Notes: a model not told the origin generated them from the sequence alone. Positions 17,590-27,652 are shown, counted from the stretch's first letter. The stretch: DNA of 64,000 bases from an uncultured Oscillospiraceae bacterium (GCA_900541565.1 UQKB01000001.1:1-64000); one strand, 5' to 3'. A program made the numbers and translations.

Positions 17590-17856
17590 TTAATCAATTT
17601 CAGCTTCTCCGGTATCCCCGAGAAGGTTGAATCGGAACAGTTTGCGTTCGTCATCCTTGTTTTCGCATACGATATAAGCCTCGGCAATCTTGCCGCCTTC
17701 AATAAGCTGTGTTAAACCTACTAACTGGCAAAGCTTGCTTTTGAGATTCAAATGATCTCCCTCGCGTGTTACGAGGTACACATTTCCCTCGCAAGTGTCA
17801 AGCACGGCGAGGAATGCGGTTACATCGATGTCGTGTAATTCAAGAATCGGTGACAT
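17590..17856 (-). CDS. HPr-like domain protein
   Basis: An 88-aa soluble protein. The pattern VTAFLAVLDTCEGNVYLV, then NLKSKLCQLVGL and GGKIAEAYIVC, follows the HPr fold seen in small clostridial HPr-like proteins, with KSKLCQLVGL matching the AKSIMGIFSL helix of that family. It lacks the phospho-His of true PtsH. AAGGAGGAA precedes the ATG. Function unknown; the acidic C-terminus (GDTGEAEID) is an odd feature. The assignment rests on pattern only. Confidence 0.55.
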   Translation of the reverse strand: MSPILELHDIDVTAFLAVLDTCEGNVYLVTREGDHLNLKSKLCQLVGLTQLIEGGKIAEAYIVCENKDDERKLFRFNLLGDTGEAEID

Positions 17857-17960
17857 AAAAATTCCTCCTTCATATACTTATGAATTTTTGCGTGCCTACT
17901 TTGATTTTGCTTCTCATTTCGGTTGTGTATAGAAACGGGCACACCGTACCCGTTGTCTAT

Positions 17961-17988
17961 ATTATAGCACCGGATTCAGAAATGTCAA
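17961..17988 (-). promoter_or_regulatory. promoter of the HPr-like gene
   Basis: Minus strand TTGACA, 16 bases, TATAAT. The leader of about 100 bases contains a hairpin (ACGGG/CCCGT). The stretch 18000-18212 behind it is AT-rich with no gene that I can see. Confidence 0.6.
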
Positions 17989-18212
17989 CAAAAAGAAGGA
18001 AAAATTTTTGGTATAAATAACCTGACCGATGGTTAAATTGCATGAATAGTGAAAATATAACTGTGCAATAATAACAAAAATAGAAGAAAATTTCTGGTTT
18101 TCTATATTTTTATACTCCCTTTTTTAACCAGTTTGTACGTCTTTCTATTTTGTAAGCAAAAGGATTTGGTAAATCTTACAAATTTTTGCCTGAAATTTTG
18201 GCATGCCAAAAA

Positions 18213-18881
18213 TTACAGCGCTTTTCCGTCTATAATGCATATATTTCTTTGCGTTTTTTGCGCCAAATTTATATCATGTGTGATTAGTATAACAGTTTTT
18301 CCTCTAGAATGCAAGTTAAAAAGTATATTTATTATATCATTTCCGGAACGTTTATCTAAATTTCCGGTTGGTTCGTCTGCAAGAATGACCGGTGGGCTTG
18401 CCGCAATTGCTCTGGCGATCGCTACGCGCTGCTGTTGTCCGCCTGAAAGCTGGGAGGGCCGGTGGTGCATTCTTTTTTCCAGCCCTACGCAGCAAAGTGC
18501 GTCATATGCAAGGTTTCTGCGCTCTTTCTTTTTTATGCCGCGGTAAGAAAGCGGCAGCTCCACGTTTTCCAGTGCGGTAAGCGTTGGGATCAGGTTAAAG
18601 CTCTGGAACACAAAGCCGATCAGCCTGTTACGCACATAGGACAGCTCGTTTTCCTTCATGCCGGCCACGTTTTTACCATTTAAATAGTATGTGCCCTCCT
18701 CCGGCGTGTCAAGGCAGCCAAGAATATTCATCAGGGTCGACTTACCGGAGCCGGATTTCCCCACAATGGCGATCAGCTCCCCTTTGTCTATATGCAGGCT
18801 TATATTGTCAAGCGCGCGGATCTGTTCACTTCCTGACCGGTAAATTTTACTGATGTTTTTTAATTCAATTAAATGCTCCAC
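18213..18881 (-). CDS. ABC transporter ATP-binding protein, LolD/MacB type (no permease nearby)
   Basis: A 222-aa ATPase starting at GTG 18881. Walker A is GKSGSGKST, the signature LSGGQQQR, Walker [13 protein letters not shown], and the His switch is in ITHDIN. It is of the same class as the ATPase at 2908 and should drive an FtsX-type permease, yet its neighbours are an HPr-like gene and a mutase gene. It may serve permeases encoded elsewhere. Confidence 0.88.
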   Translation of the reverse strand: MEHLIELKNISKIYRSGSEQIRALDNISLHIDKGELIAIVGKSGSGKSTLMNILGCLDTPEEGTYYLNGKNVAGMKENELSYVRNRLIGFVFQSFNLIPTLTALENVELPLSYRGIKKKERRNLAYDALCCVGLEKRMHHRPSQLSGGQQQRVAIARAIAASPPVILADEPTGNLDKRSGNDIINILFNLHSRGKTVILITHDINLAQKTQRNICIIDGKAL

Positions 18882-19052
18882 CGGCGGACGCCCCCTTGTT
18901 TTTCATGTGGTATTTTTATTGTGCCCCGATACGGAAAATAATATGAAGGGGAATTTGGCAAGCGCGTTGTAATGCGCAAGGGAATTTTTGTTGTACTTTT
19001 TTCTTTTTTGCGTGTATAATGACAATAAATAAAAAAAAGGACGGAAAAAGCA

Positions 19053-20564
19053 ATGCTTAATGATTTTTGGAGACAATTAAAAAGCGGGACGGACATCCGT
19101 GGTGTGGCAAGCGAGGGCGTACCGGGCCAAAGTGTCAACCTAACGGATGAGGCCGTTGTAAAGATAGCCGGTGCATACGTTTTGTGGCTGATGGAAAAAA
19201 CGGGAAAAGAAGCGGGAAAGCTAACCGTTGCAGTTGGCAGAGATTCCAGAATATCCGGTCCCCGTATAGCCGAGGCTGTAACCCGGACCCTTGTAGACAG
19301 CGGAATTGCCGTGCTTGACTGCGGCCTTGCTTCGACACCGTCTATGTTTATGACAACCGTAGACCTTGCCTGTGACGGTGCGGTGCAGGTTACGGCCAGC
19401 CATCATCCGTTCAACCGTAATGGCCTGAAATTTTTTACGCGCCAGGGCGGGTTGGAAGGATGCGATATAGAAACGATTCTGTCCTGTGCGCAGGACGGCA
19501 GGGCGCCGCAGAAAACGGACGGAGGCTCGGTTCAAAAGGTGGATTATATGCACAGCTATGCAAAACGTCTGCGCGAAATAATATGCAGCGCGGTTATGGC
19601 GCCGGATTACGCACACCCGCTTGCGGGATTTAAAATTGTGGTGGATGCGGGCAACGGCGCAGGAGGCTTTTATGCAACAGAGGTGCTGGAGCCGTTGGGG
19701 GCAGATATTTCCGGCAGCCAGTTTTTGGAGCCGGACGGCATGTTCCCAAATCATGTCCCAAACCCGGAGGACGAAACCGCCATGCACGCTGTGTGTCAGG
19801 CGGTACAGCATGCAAAGGCCGACCTAGGCGTGATTTTTGACACAGACGTTGACCGGGGCGGGGCCGTAGATGCAAACGGAAAAGAGATCAACCGCAACCG
19901 CCTGGTAGCAATGGCCGCCGCAATTGCTCTGGAAGACAACGATGGGGGAACGATCGTTACGGATTCTATTACTTCAAGCGGACTTAAGGATTTTATAGAA
20001 AAGGAGCTTGGCGGGAAGCACTGCCGGTTTAAAAGAGGGTATAAAAATGTCATCAATAAAGCGCTGGAGCTCAACGCAGCGGGTATCAACTGCCCCCTTG
20101 CAATTGAAACGTCGGGCCATGCGGCTATGCGTGAAAATTATTTTCTTGACGACGGTGCTTATTTATGTACAAAAATCATTATTAAAATGGCGCAGCTGCG
20201 GCAGCAGGGAAAAAAGCTGGAGGACATGATTGCCGGTTTACAGGAACCGGCAGAAAGCAGGGAGATCCGCCTGCGGATTACACAAAGTGATTTTAAGGCG
20301 TGCGGAAACCATATTTTAGACCGCCTGCTTGCCTATGCAGAAAAGCAAAGCGGCTGGCAGATTGCACCGGACAGCGCAGAGGGTGTGCGCGTATCGTTTG
20401 AAAAAGGGGAAGGCGACGGATGGTTTTTGCTGCGCCTGAGCGTGCACGACCCAATTATGCCTTTAAATATAGAAAGCGACATAGAAGGCGGCGTGGATAA
20501 GATTTTAAGCAAGGTCGCGGCGTTTTTAAAAACGTGCGACGGGCTTGACACGTCTGCCTTATAA
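19053..20564 (+). CDS. phosphohexomutase (phosphomannomutase/phosphoglucomutase)
   Basis: A 503-aa enzyme of the alpha-D-phosphohexomutase family, moving phosphate between C1 and C6 of a hexose. The phosphoserine loop is TASHHPFNRNG, the metal loop is DTDVDRGG, the sugar-binding loop is ETSGHAAM, and a C-terminal phosphate-binding domain is present. Early residues SGTDIRG match the family start. The active-site SHHPFN (rather than SHNP) is typical of the PMM/PGM clostridial subgroup. Substrate preference cannot be read from sequence; galE and GH31 nearby suggest sugar supply. Confidence 0.9.
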   Translation: MLNDFWRQLKSGTDIRGVASEGVPGQSVNLTDEAVVKIAGAYVLWLMEKTGKEAGKLTVAVGRDSRISGPRIAEAVTRTLVDSGIAVLDCGLASTPSMFMTTVDLACDGAVQVTASHHPFNRNGLKFFTRQGGLEGCDIETILSCAQDGRAPQKTDGGSVQKVDYMHSYAKRLREIICSAVMAPDYAHPLAGFKIVVDAGNGAGGFYATEVLEPLGADISGSQFLEPDGMFPNHVPNPEDETAMHAVCQAVQHAKADLGVIFDTDVDRGGAVDANGKEINRNRLVAMAAAIALEDNDGGTIVTDSITSSGLKDFIEKELGGKHCRFKRGYKNVINKALELNAAGINCPLAIETSGHAAMRENYFLDDGAYLCTKIIIKMAQLRQQGKKLEDMIAGLQEPAESREIRLRITQSDFKACGNHILDRLLAYAEKQSGWQIAPDSAEGVRVSFEKGEGDGWFLLRLSVHDPIMPLNIESDIEGGVDKILSKVAAFLKTCDGLDTSAL

Positions 20565-20575
20565 GGGAAGTTACA

Positions 20576-21064
20576 ATGAACATACAAACAATTTTATATG
20601 AAATGTGTGCCTTTTTTGGGAAGGATATAAAACGGGTCAACCACTTATTAAAGGTATATGCCTTTGCGCAGATGATTGGCAAAGCGCAGGGGCTTGATGA
20701 CCGCACGCAACAGATCGTAGAAGTTGCCGCCGCGGTCCATGACATAGGGATCAAAGAAAGCGAGCGCAAATATGGCAGCAGCGCAGGAAAATACCAGGAA
20801 AAGGAAGGGCCGCCATTGGCAAAGGAGCTGCTTTCCTCTTTGGGGTGCGATCCGCAGGTAATACAGCGGGTCTGCTACCTGGTGGCGCACCACCATACCT
20901 ATGATGCGGTAGACGGGATGGATTACCGCATATTGCTGGAAGCGGATTTTCTTGTAAACGCTTTTGAGGATGGTTTATCGGAGTATGCGCTTTATCAGGC
21001 AAAGCGGAAAATTTTTCGAACAGATGCGGGAAAAGTACTCCTCAAGGACCTGTACGGCGTATAA
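20576..21064 (+). CDS. HD domain phosphohydrolase
   Basis: A 162-aa soluble protein with HD-superfamily metal ligands: His23 in RVNHLLKVY, the HD pair in AAAVHDIGI, and His-His in VAHHHTYDAVDG, with a later Asp in LLEADFLVN. Probable phosphohydrolase on a nucleotide or similar substrate. It begins 11 bases after the mutase gene and is likely in the same transcript. Confidence 0.8.
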   Translation: MNIQTILYEMCAFFGKDIKRVNHLLKVYAFAQMIGKAQGLDDRTQQIVEVAAAVHDIGIKESERKYGSSAGKYQEKEGPPLAKELLSSLGCDPQVIQRVCYLVAHHHTYDAVDGMDYRILLEADFLVNAFEDGLSEYALYQAKRKIFRTDAGKVLLKDLYGV

Positions 21065-21076
21065 GGAGGCAGGAAG

Positions 21077-21958
21077 ATGGATGTTGACAACAAAAAACGC
21101 GAACTGAAAAGCCACGGGACATTTTTGCTTCCGCTGGAATTTTACGACTGCAATAACAGGGTATATAAGGATTGTTATATGCACTGGCATAAGGAAATGG
21201 AAATTATTTATGTACAGCAGGGTCAAATGCATGTTCGGATTAACGACACCGTTACCGACGGAAAGACAGGGGATTTTATCTGTGTGCCTCCGGAGCAGGT
21301 GCACCATATTAAAAGCGGGGAGGAACGACTTTTGTTCCGGTCGCTTGTTTTTGATATAAAGATGCTGGGTGGTGCCTCCGGCGAATTTTGTCAAAAAGAG
21401 GTTGCAGAGCCAATTGCAACCCGGCAGATAGAGATTTCCAGTAAAATTTCGCCCGGGCAGAAAAATTATGCGCAAATTAAAAACGCCTTTTTTACGTTGG
21501 TGGAATGCAGCAGAGAAAAACCTGCGTTTTATCAGCTGAAAGCAAAATACTTGATTTTACAGATGTTTTATGAAATTTTAGGCGGCGGCCATTACAGCCG
21601 CAGCCGGTATAGCTCCAACAAGGCTTCTATAGCGGTAAAGACTGTTTTGGATTATATCGGCAACCATTACAGCGAAGATATTACGGTCAAGGAGCTTGCG
21701 CAGCAGGTGCATTATAACGAATCCTATTTTATGCGCACATTTAAAAAATACACAGGCAGAACACTTGTAGAATATTTGACAGATTTCCGGCTGGATAAAT
21801 CCAAGGAATTTCTTTTGCAGGATGGCTGTACCATTGAAGAGGCGGCGTTCCGGGCGGGTTTTTCTTCTACCAGCTATTTTACAAGCAAGTTTCGGGAGGC
21901 GTTCCGAATTACGCCCAGCGAATTTCGTAAAATTTACAGCAAAAAAGAAATGCAATAA
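21077..21958 (+). CDS. AraC family transcriptional regulator
   Basis: A 293-aa regulator. The N-terminal cupin domain (about residues 10-90) has MHWHKEMEIIYV and PPEQVHHI, and probably senses a sugar. The C-terminal pair of helix-turn-helix motifs (about 190-290) includes VKELAQQVHYNESYFMRTFKKYTG and EEAAFRAGFSSTSYFTSKFREAF. AAGGAGGCAGG precedes the ATG. It sits immediately before the large dockerin esterase, whose promoter has a TATAAT but no clear -35, as expected of an activated promoter. Confidence 0.93.
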   Translation: MDVDNKKRELKSHGTFLLPLEFYDCNNRVYKDCYMHWHKEMEIIYVQQGQMHVRINDTVTDGKTGDFICVPPEQVHHIKSGEERLLFRSLVFDIKMLGGASGEFCQKEVAEPIATRQIEISSKISPGQKNYAQIKNAFFTLVECSREKPAFYQLKAKYLILQMFYEILGGGHYSRSRYSSNKASIAVKTVLDYIGNHYSEDITVKELAQQVHYNESYFMRTFKKYTGRTLVEYLTDFRLDKSKEFLLQDGCTIEEAAFRAGFSSTSYFTSKFREAFRITPSEFRKIYSKKEMQ

Positions 21959-21962
21959 ATCA

Positions 21963-22006
21963 AAAGCCAAAGCGGTGTGCTTATACTGCCTTGGCTTTCA
22001 TTTTTG
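21963..22006 (+). terminator. terminator after the AraC gene
   Basis: AAAGCCAAAGC pairs with GCCTTGGCTTT with one mismatch, loop of 14 bases, tail CATTTTT. Confidence 0.65.
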
Positions 22007-22182
22007 CAAAAAATCAGAATTTTAATACTTCATGTCAGTATATTAATACCATTATTTGATCAATATGTTATAATTATTTTGTAAAAAAAGCTTAATATCA
22101 TTGGAAAGGATGATGTGTATAGCAATTTATTGGGACGGTGTACAAAAGGTGTGAAAATCCAGATGAAAAGGAGAGTTGAAAA

Positions 22183-25100
22183 ATGACAAGAAAGCACAGG
22201 AAAATCCTCAGTATTTTTTTAGCTGCCGTTTTGCTGATTACAAGCGGATGCCTTTCGGTGTTCCATGTTTCTGCCGCAGAAGTCCTTTATGGCGACGCAG
22301 ACGGAAACGGAAAGGTAGAAGTGCAGGATGCATTATGCATGCAAAAATATATTGCCAAGGCAATTTCAGCGGATGAAATAGACCTTGTTGCGGCGAACGT
22401 TACTGTGGGGGATCAGGATGTAAACACACAGGACGTACTGTATGTGCAGCAGTTTGTGGCAAAGGTCATTGATCGTTTCCCAATTGAAAATGAGCCTACA
22501 GACACAGTAAAGCTTATTTTCAATGTAACAATACCGGAAGCCCTGCCGGAAGATGCGAACGTAAGTATTGGTTCGAACTTAAACAGCTGGAATCCTGGGG
22601 ATACGGAATGGTTTGCAGAAAAGATAGACGATCTGCATTACAGGCTTGAAAAGGATGTAGACGCAGAGTATGTAGGCACGACGATCGAATACAAATGGAC
22701 CGCCCAGATGGAAGGCCAGCAAAACGTATGGTCACAGGTGGAAGGCGGCGCGACAGGCGGAGATATTGACAACAGAACCTACGAGGTGCAGGCCGGCGTT
22801 AATGAAATTAACGACACAGTCGCAATGTTCCGTTCTCTTACAGGACAGAACACCGTTGTAGGCGGAACGCTTGAAACCTTTACGATTGTTATGGAACCGT
22901 ATGAGGATGGCCGCGAAAGGACAATCCGCGTATGGCTGCCGGATGGGTATGATCCGGAAGACACAGAAAAGCGCTACCCTGTTTTGTACATGCACGATGG
23001 ACAAAACGTGTTTGACGCGTATACCTCCTTTGCAGGGGAATGGGAAGTAGACGAAGCGATCAGCGACATGATCGCAGGCGGCTATGAAGGCGCGATTGTA
23101 GTAGGTATTGACAACGGACCGGAGCGTATGGCGGAATACTGCCCGGATGACTGGCCGGGCTCCGACCAGACGGAATCTGGCAGCACCTATGCACGGTTTA
23201 TTGTAGAAACGCTCAAGCCGTATATAGATACACATTACAATACAAAGACCGACAAGGAAAGCACAACGGTGGGCGGAAGCTCCATGGGCGGACTGATTTC
23301 CTATTATATCGGGACCGAATACCCGGACGTATTTGGCAATGTGCTGGTGTTCTCACCGTCGTTCCAGCTGTTTGGGGAAGAGAATGTGGCGCAGATGATT
23401 GCCAGCCAGGATTTCTCTGACCCGGATCTACAGCCGCGTTACTTTATTTATGCAGGCGGCTCTGGCGGGGAAGCGAGCATTACAAAATATGTAGATTTTG
23501 TAAAGAATGCGATGGTTGAAAACGGGTATCCGGAAGAAAAGATCAATACGCTGGTAGATGAATCACAGCCGCACAGCGAAAGCGCATGGGCCAAATATTT
23601 CCCACAGGCATATAGCTGGCTTGTTGGATTTGAAGGGGCCCCGCCGGTAGAAAAGGATTATTACAGGATTTATCTGGACACATCATACTCTGACTGGACA
23701 CAGGCGTATATTGCCATGTGGATCGGTGGGGAAAACATTGTACCGATGACGCCGGTGGAAGGACAGGAAGACGTATATTATTACGACCTGCCCAACGGAC
23801 AGACAGAATTTTTATTCCGTGCAGACGATGATTTGTCGCAGTGGGGCTCGAGAGCCTCAGAAAACGTACAGTTCAGGCCGGCAAATGAAAACATGGTTTA
23901 TACGTTTACATCGGGCGGCGGGGAAGAAAAATACGCAGGCGAATGGATGACCTATACGCCGCCGCAGAAGGAAACATACCGCGTTTATTTTGACGTATCG
24001 GCCTCCGACTGGACGGAAGCGTATATTTGCATGTGGATCGGCGGGGAAAACTATGTATCGATGACGCCGGTAGAAGGGCAGGAAGGCGTATTTTACTATG
24101 ACCTTCCCAGCGAGCAGGTAGAATTTCTGCTCAGAGCGGACCTCGACTTCTCCCAGTGGGGAGCAAAGTCGTCTGTCAACATCACGTTTACACCGGAAAA
24201 TGAAAACATGGTCTATGTGTTTGCCCCGGGCGACGGTGTTTCAAAATACAGCGGCCAGTGGCAGGCATATACGCCTCCTACGCCGCCTACAGACACAGTA
24301 AAGCTTATTTTCAATGTAACAATACCGGAAGCCCTGCCGGAAGATGCGAACGTAAGTATTGGTTCGAACTTAAACAGCTGGAATCCTGGGGATACGGAAT
24401 GGTTTGCAGAAAAGATAGACGATCTGCATTACAGGCTTGAAAAGGATGTAGACGCAGAGTATGTAGGCACGACGATCGAATACAAATGGACCGCCCAGAT
24501 GGAAGGCCAGCAAAACGTATGGTCACAGGTGGAAGGCGGCGCGACAGGCGGAGATATTGACAACAGAACCTACGAGGTGCAGGCCGGCGTTAATGAAATT
24601 AACGACACAGTCGCAATGTTCCGTTCTCTTACAGGACAGAACACCGTTGTAGGCGGAACGCTTGAAACCTTTACGATTGTTATGGAACCGTATGAGGATG
24701 GCCGCGAAAGGACAATCCGCGTATGGCTGCCGGATGGGTATGATCCGGAAGACACAGAAAAGCGCTACCCTGTTTTGTACATGCACGATGGACAAAACGT
24801 GTTTGACGCGTATACCTCCTTTGCAGGGGAATGGGAAGTAGACGAAGCGATCAGCGACATGATCGCAGGCGGCTATGAAGGCGCGATTGTAGTAGGTATT
24901 GACAACGGACCGGAGCGTATGGCGGAATACTGCCCGGATGACTGGCCGGGCTCCGACCAGACGGAATCTGGCAGCACCTATGCACGGTTTATTGTAGAAA
25001 CGCTCAAGCCGTATATAGATACACATTACAATACAAAGACCGACAAGGAAAGCACAACGGTGGGCGGAAGCTCCATGGGCGGACTGATTTCCTATTATAT

Positions 25101-26070
25101 CGGGACCGAATACCCGGACGTATTTGGCAATGTGCTGGTGTTCTCACCGTCGTTCCAGCTGTTTGGGGAAGAGAATGTGGCGCAGATGATTGCCAGCCAG
25201 GATTTCTCTGACCCGGATCTACAGCCGCGTTACTTTATTTATGCAGGCGGCTCTGGCGGGGAAGCGAGCATTACAAAATATGTAGATTTTGTAAAGAATG
25301 CGATGGTTGAAAACGGGTATCCGGAAGAAAAGATCAATACGCTGGTAGATGAATCACAGCCGCACAGCGAAAGCGCATGGGCCAAATATTTCCCACAGGC
25401 ATATAGCTGGCTTGTTGGATTTGAAGGGGCCCCGCCGGTAGAAAAGGATTATTACAGGATTTATCTGGACACATCATACTCTGACTGGACACAGGCGTAT
25501 ATTGCCATGTGGATCGGTGGGGAAAACATTGTACCGATGACGCCGGTGGAAGGACAGGAAGACGTATATTATTACGACCTGCCCAACGGACAGACAGAAT
25601 TTTTATTCCGTGCAGACGATGATTTGTCGCAGTGGGGCTCGAGAGCCTCAGAAAACGTACAGTTCAGGCCGGCAAATGAAAACATGGTTTATACGTTTAC
25701 ATCGGGCGGCGGGGAAGAAAAATACGCAGGCGAATGGATGACCTATACGCCGCCGCAGAAGGAAACATACCGCGTTTATTTTGACGTATCGGCCTCCGAC
25801 TGGACGGAAGCGTATATTTGCATGTGGATCGGCGGGGAAAACTATGTATCGATGACGCCGGTAGAAGGGCAGGAAGGCGTATTTTACTATGACCTTCCCA
25901 GCGAGCAGGTAGAATTTCTGCTCAGAGCGGACCTCGACTTCTCCCAGTGGGGAGCGAAATCGTCTGTCAACATTACATTTACACCGGAAAATGAGAACAT
26001 GGTTTATGTGTTTGACCCGGGCGACGGCGTTTCAAAATATAGCGGCCAGTGGCAGGAATATACGCCGTAA
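22183..26070 (+). CDS. dockerin-bearing multi-modular esterase with duplicated module set
   Basis: A 1295-aa secreted enzyme. Signal peptide about 1-35; dockerin about 37-105 (GDADGNGKVEVQDALCMQKY and a second loop VGDQDVNTQDVLYVQQ). Two almost identical units follow (residues about 107-703 and 704-1295). Each has a CBM20-like starch-binding module (LNSWNPGD), a PF00756-type esterase (YPVLYMHDGQNVFD; nucleophile motif GGSSMGG with Ser367 and Ser964; likely His in QPHSESAW), then two modules of about 98 aa like CBM25/26 (AYIAMWIGGEN, then SQWGS). It should dock on a cohesin and cut acyl esters on starch-associated or feruloylated polysaccharide; the true substrate is unknown. An AGGAGAG site precedes the ATG. 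Confidence 0.88.
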   Translation: MTRKHRKILSIFLAAVLLITSGCLSVFHVSAAEVLYGDADGNGKVEVQDALCMQKYIAKAISADEIDLVAANVTVGDQDVNTQDVLYVQQFVAKVIDRFPIENEPTDTVKLIFNVTIPEALPEDANVSIGSNLNSWNPGDTEWFAEKIDDLHYRLEKDVDAEYVGTTIEYKWTAQMEGQQNVWSQVEGGATGGDIDNRTYEVQAGVNEINDTVAMFRSLTGQNTVVGGTLETFTIVMEPYEDGRERTIRVWLPDGYDPEDTEKRYPVLYMHDGQNVFDAYTSFAGEWEVDEAISDMIAGGYEGAIVVGIDNGPERMAEYCPDDWPGSDQTESGSTYARFIVETLKPYIDTHYNTKTDKESTTVGGSSMGGLISYYIGTEYPDVFGNVLVFSPSFQLFGEENVAQMIASQDFSDPDLQPRYFIYAGGSGGEASITKYVDFVKNAMVENGYPEEKINTLVDESQPHSESAWAKYFPQAYSWLVGFEGAPPVEKDYYRIYLDTSYSDWTQAYIAMWIGGENIVPMTPVEGQEDVYYYDLPNGQTEFLFRADDDLSQWGSRASENVQFRPANENMVYTFTSGGGEEKYAGEWMTYTPPQKETYRVYFDVSASDWTEAYICMWIGGENYVSMTPVEGQEGVFYYDLPSEQVEFLLRADLDFSQWGAKSSVNITFTPENENMVYVFAPGDGVSKYSGQWQAYTPPTPPTDTVKLIFNVTIPEALPEDANVSIGSNLNSWNPGDTEWFAEKIDDLHYRLEKDVDAEYVGTTIEYKWTAQMEGQQNVWSQVEGGATGGDIDNRTYEVQAGVNEINDTVAMFRSLTGQNTVVGGTLETFTIVMEPYEDGRERTIRVWLPDGYDPEDTEKRYPVLYMHDGQNVFDAYTSFAGEWEVDEAISDMIAGGYEGAIVVGIDNGPERMAEYCPDDWPGSDQTESGSTYARFIVETLKPYIDTHYNTKTDKESTTVGGSSMGGLISYYIGTEYPDVFGNVLVFSPSFQLFGEENVAQMIASQDFSDPDLQPRYFIYAGGSGGEASITKYVDFVKNAMVENGYPEEKINTLVDESQPHSESAWAKYFPQAYSWLVGFEGAPPVEKDYYRIYLDTSYSDWTQAYIAMWIGGENIVPMTPVEGQEDVYYYDLPNGQTEFLFRADDDLSQWGSRASENVQFRPANENMVYTFTSGGGEEKYAGEWMTYTPPQKETYRVYFDVSASDWTEAYICMWIGGENYVSMTPVEGQEGVFYYDLPSEQVEFLLRADLDFSQWGAKSSVNITFTPENENMVYVFDPGDGVSKYSGQWQEYTP
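22501..26068 (+). repeat. tandem duplication, 1791-bp period, inside the esterase gene
   Basis: Copy 1 starts at 22501 and copy 2 at 24292 (offset 1791 = 597 codons, in frame). I saw no difference from the start up to GGGGAGC at about 24162/25953. The last ~115 bp then differ at about nine positions, mostly third-codon. The repeat is flanked by a shared CCTACA. Confidence 0.95.
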
Positions 26071-26122
26071 ATACAATAATAAGGGCAATACCAGCTTTTG
26101 TTTATACCTCCAATAAATGATG

Positions 26123-26159
26123 GCGCAAAATGGCAGGGGAAAACCTCTGCCGTTTTGCG
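26123..26159 (+). terminator. possible terminator after the esterase gene
   Basis: CGCAAAATGGCAG pairs with CTGCCGTTTTGCG with one bulge; the tail TATAAAG is a poor T-tract. The rest of the 26071-26476 gap holds only the galE promoter. Confidence 0.5.
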
Positions 26160-26372
26160 TATAAAGTAGCAAAAACAGCGGGTGTACGCAGAGGTATTTT
26201 TGCGATTTTTATGGAGTTGCGTTGCCCATGTATCTGCACGCATAATTTCCATACTTCTTAAATAAACAGGAAGAAAAGAAAAAGCTGGCACAATGCTGCA
26301 AGGCGCAGAGCATGTTTTATTTAAAAAGCCAGCGCCCGGATAAAATAAGCTATACAAAATAACAGGCGGCGC

Positions 26373-26401
26373 TTGTATTTATACGCTTCATACGATATAA
26401 T
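26373..26401 (+). promoter_or_regulatory. probable galE promoter
   Basis: TTGTAT, 17 bases, TATAAT, about 75 bases before the galE ATG. Confidence 0.55.
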
Positions 26402-26476
26402 CAATAAAACTATAAGGCCTACAGGCGAAAAAGCCTGCAACATTATAAACATGCAATATGCAGGAGGGAATATCGT

Positions 26477-27490
26477 ATGAAAATTTTACTTACAGGCGGC
26501 GCTGGCTATATAGGCAGCCATACCTGTGTAGAACTGCTCGGGGCGGGGCATCAGGTTGTCATTGCAGACAATTTTGTCAACAGCAAGCCCGAGGTTTTGC
26601 AGCGCATATATGAAATTACCGGAAAAAAGGTACCGGTATACCACATTGATATAGCTGACTTTACAGCAATGGACCGTATGTTTGAGGAACAAAGCTTTGA
26701 TGCGGTAATCCATTTTGCGGGACTCAAAGCGGTGGGAGAATCCGTACAGCTTCCTTTGCGCTATTACCGCAATAATCTGGACACTGCGCTTACCCTGCTT
26801 GAAGTCATGGAAAAGCATCATGTCAGCCGCATTGTATTTAGTTCCTCTGCAACGGTTTACGGTGTACCGGAAAGAGTCCCTTTGGTAGAGGGAATGCCTA
26901 CCGGCTGTACAAACCCCTATGGCTGGACCAAATATATGATCGAGCAGATCCTGACAGACGCCGCAAAGGCAAACCCGGCGCTAAGTGTGGTGTTGCTTCG
27001 CTATTTTAACCCGATCGGCGCGCATGAAAGCGGACGTCTGGGAGAGGACCCAAACGGTATTCCAAACAATTTGCTGCCGTATATTACGCAGGTGGCCGCA
27101 GGACGCCTCAAAGAACTTGGCGTGTTTGGAAACGATTATCCTACCAAAGACGGAACAGGCGTGCGCGACTATATCCATGTGACAGACCTTGCAAAGGGGC
27201 ATGTATGTGCAATTGCATATGCAGCCGCCCACAGCGGCACGGAAATTTTCAACCTGGGGACAGGTACAGGCTACAGTGTGCTGGAGATTATAAGGGCCTT
27301 TGAAAAGGTAAACGGCGTACAGATCCCGTATAGGATCAAGCCAAGAAGAAGCGGCGATATTGCGGCCTGTTATGCAGACGCGACAAAAGCGTTAGAAAAA
27401 ATGGGCTGGAAGACGGAAAAAAGCATAGAAGAGATGTGCCGGGACGCATGGAATTGGCAGAAAAACAATCCAAATGGCTACAGTAACTAA
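26477..27490 (+). CDS. galE: UDP-glucose 4-epimerase
   Basis: A 337-aa enzyme interconverting UDP-glucose and UDP-galactose (Leloir pathway, surface polysaccharide precursors). The NAD site is GGAGYIGSHTC, the catalytic Ser/Tyr/Lys lie in SSSATVYG and YGWTKYMIE, and RYFNPIGAHESG with PNNLLPYI confirm GalE. AGGAGGGAA precedes the ATG. Has its own promoter. Confidence 0.97.
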   Translation: MKILLTGGAGYIGSHTCVELLGAGHQVVIADNFVNSKPEVLQRIYEITGKKVPVYHIDIADFTAMDRMFEEQSFDAVIHFAGLKAVGESVQLPLRYYRNNLDTALTLLEVMEKHHVSRIVFSSSATVYGVPERVPLVEGMPTGCTNPYGWTKYMIEQILTDAAKANPALSVVLLRYFNPIGAHESGRLGEDPNGIPNNLLPYITQVAAGRLKELGVFGNDYPTKDGTGVRDYIHVTDLAKGHVCAIAYAAAHSGTEIFNLGTGTGYSVLEIIRAFEKVNGVQIPYRIKPRRSGDIAACYADATKALEKMGWKTEKSIEEMCRDAWNWQKNNPNGYSN

Positions 27491-27580
27491 TTTATAAACA
27501 TAAAATTTGTGCAATATATCCCATAAATCAAGATAAAAAAATTTTTAAGGATTTATATTCTGTAAAATTTCAAAAAATCG

Positions 27581-27609
27581 TTGCATTTTTGTTAAGGTTG
27601 TTATATAAT
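27581..27609 (+). promoter_or_regulatory. promoter of the X25/cohesin scaffold gene
   Basis: TTGCAT, 17 bases, TATAAT: a near-consensus promoter about 45 bases before the start codon. Confidence 0.7.
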
Positions 27610-27652
27610 TGTTTTGCTTAGTAAAAGCATAAAAAAAAGGAGGATTTTAAAA

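Noticed and set aside
22732..25026. Long antisense open frames of 167 aa, present twice inside the esterase gene
   Set aside because: They are exact shadows of the duplicated coding unit, with no ribosome binding sites and Cys/Arg/His-rich nonsense composition.
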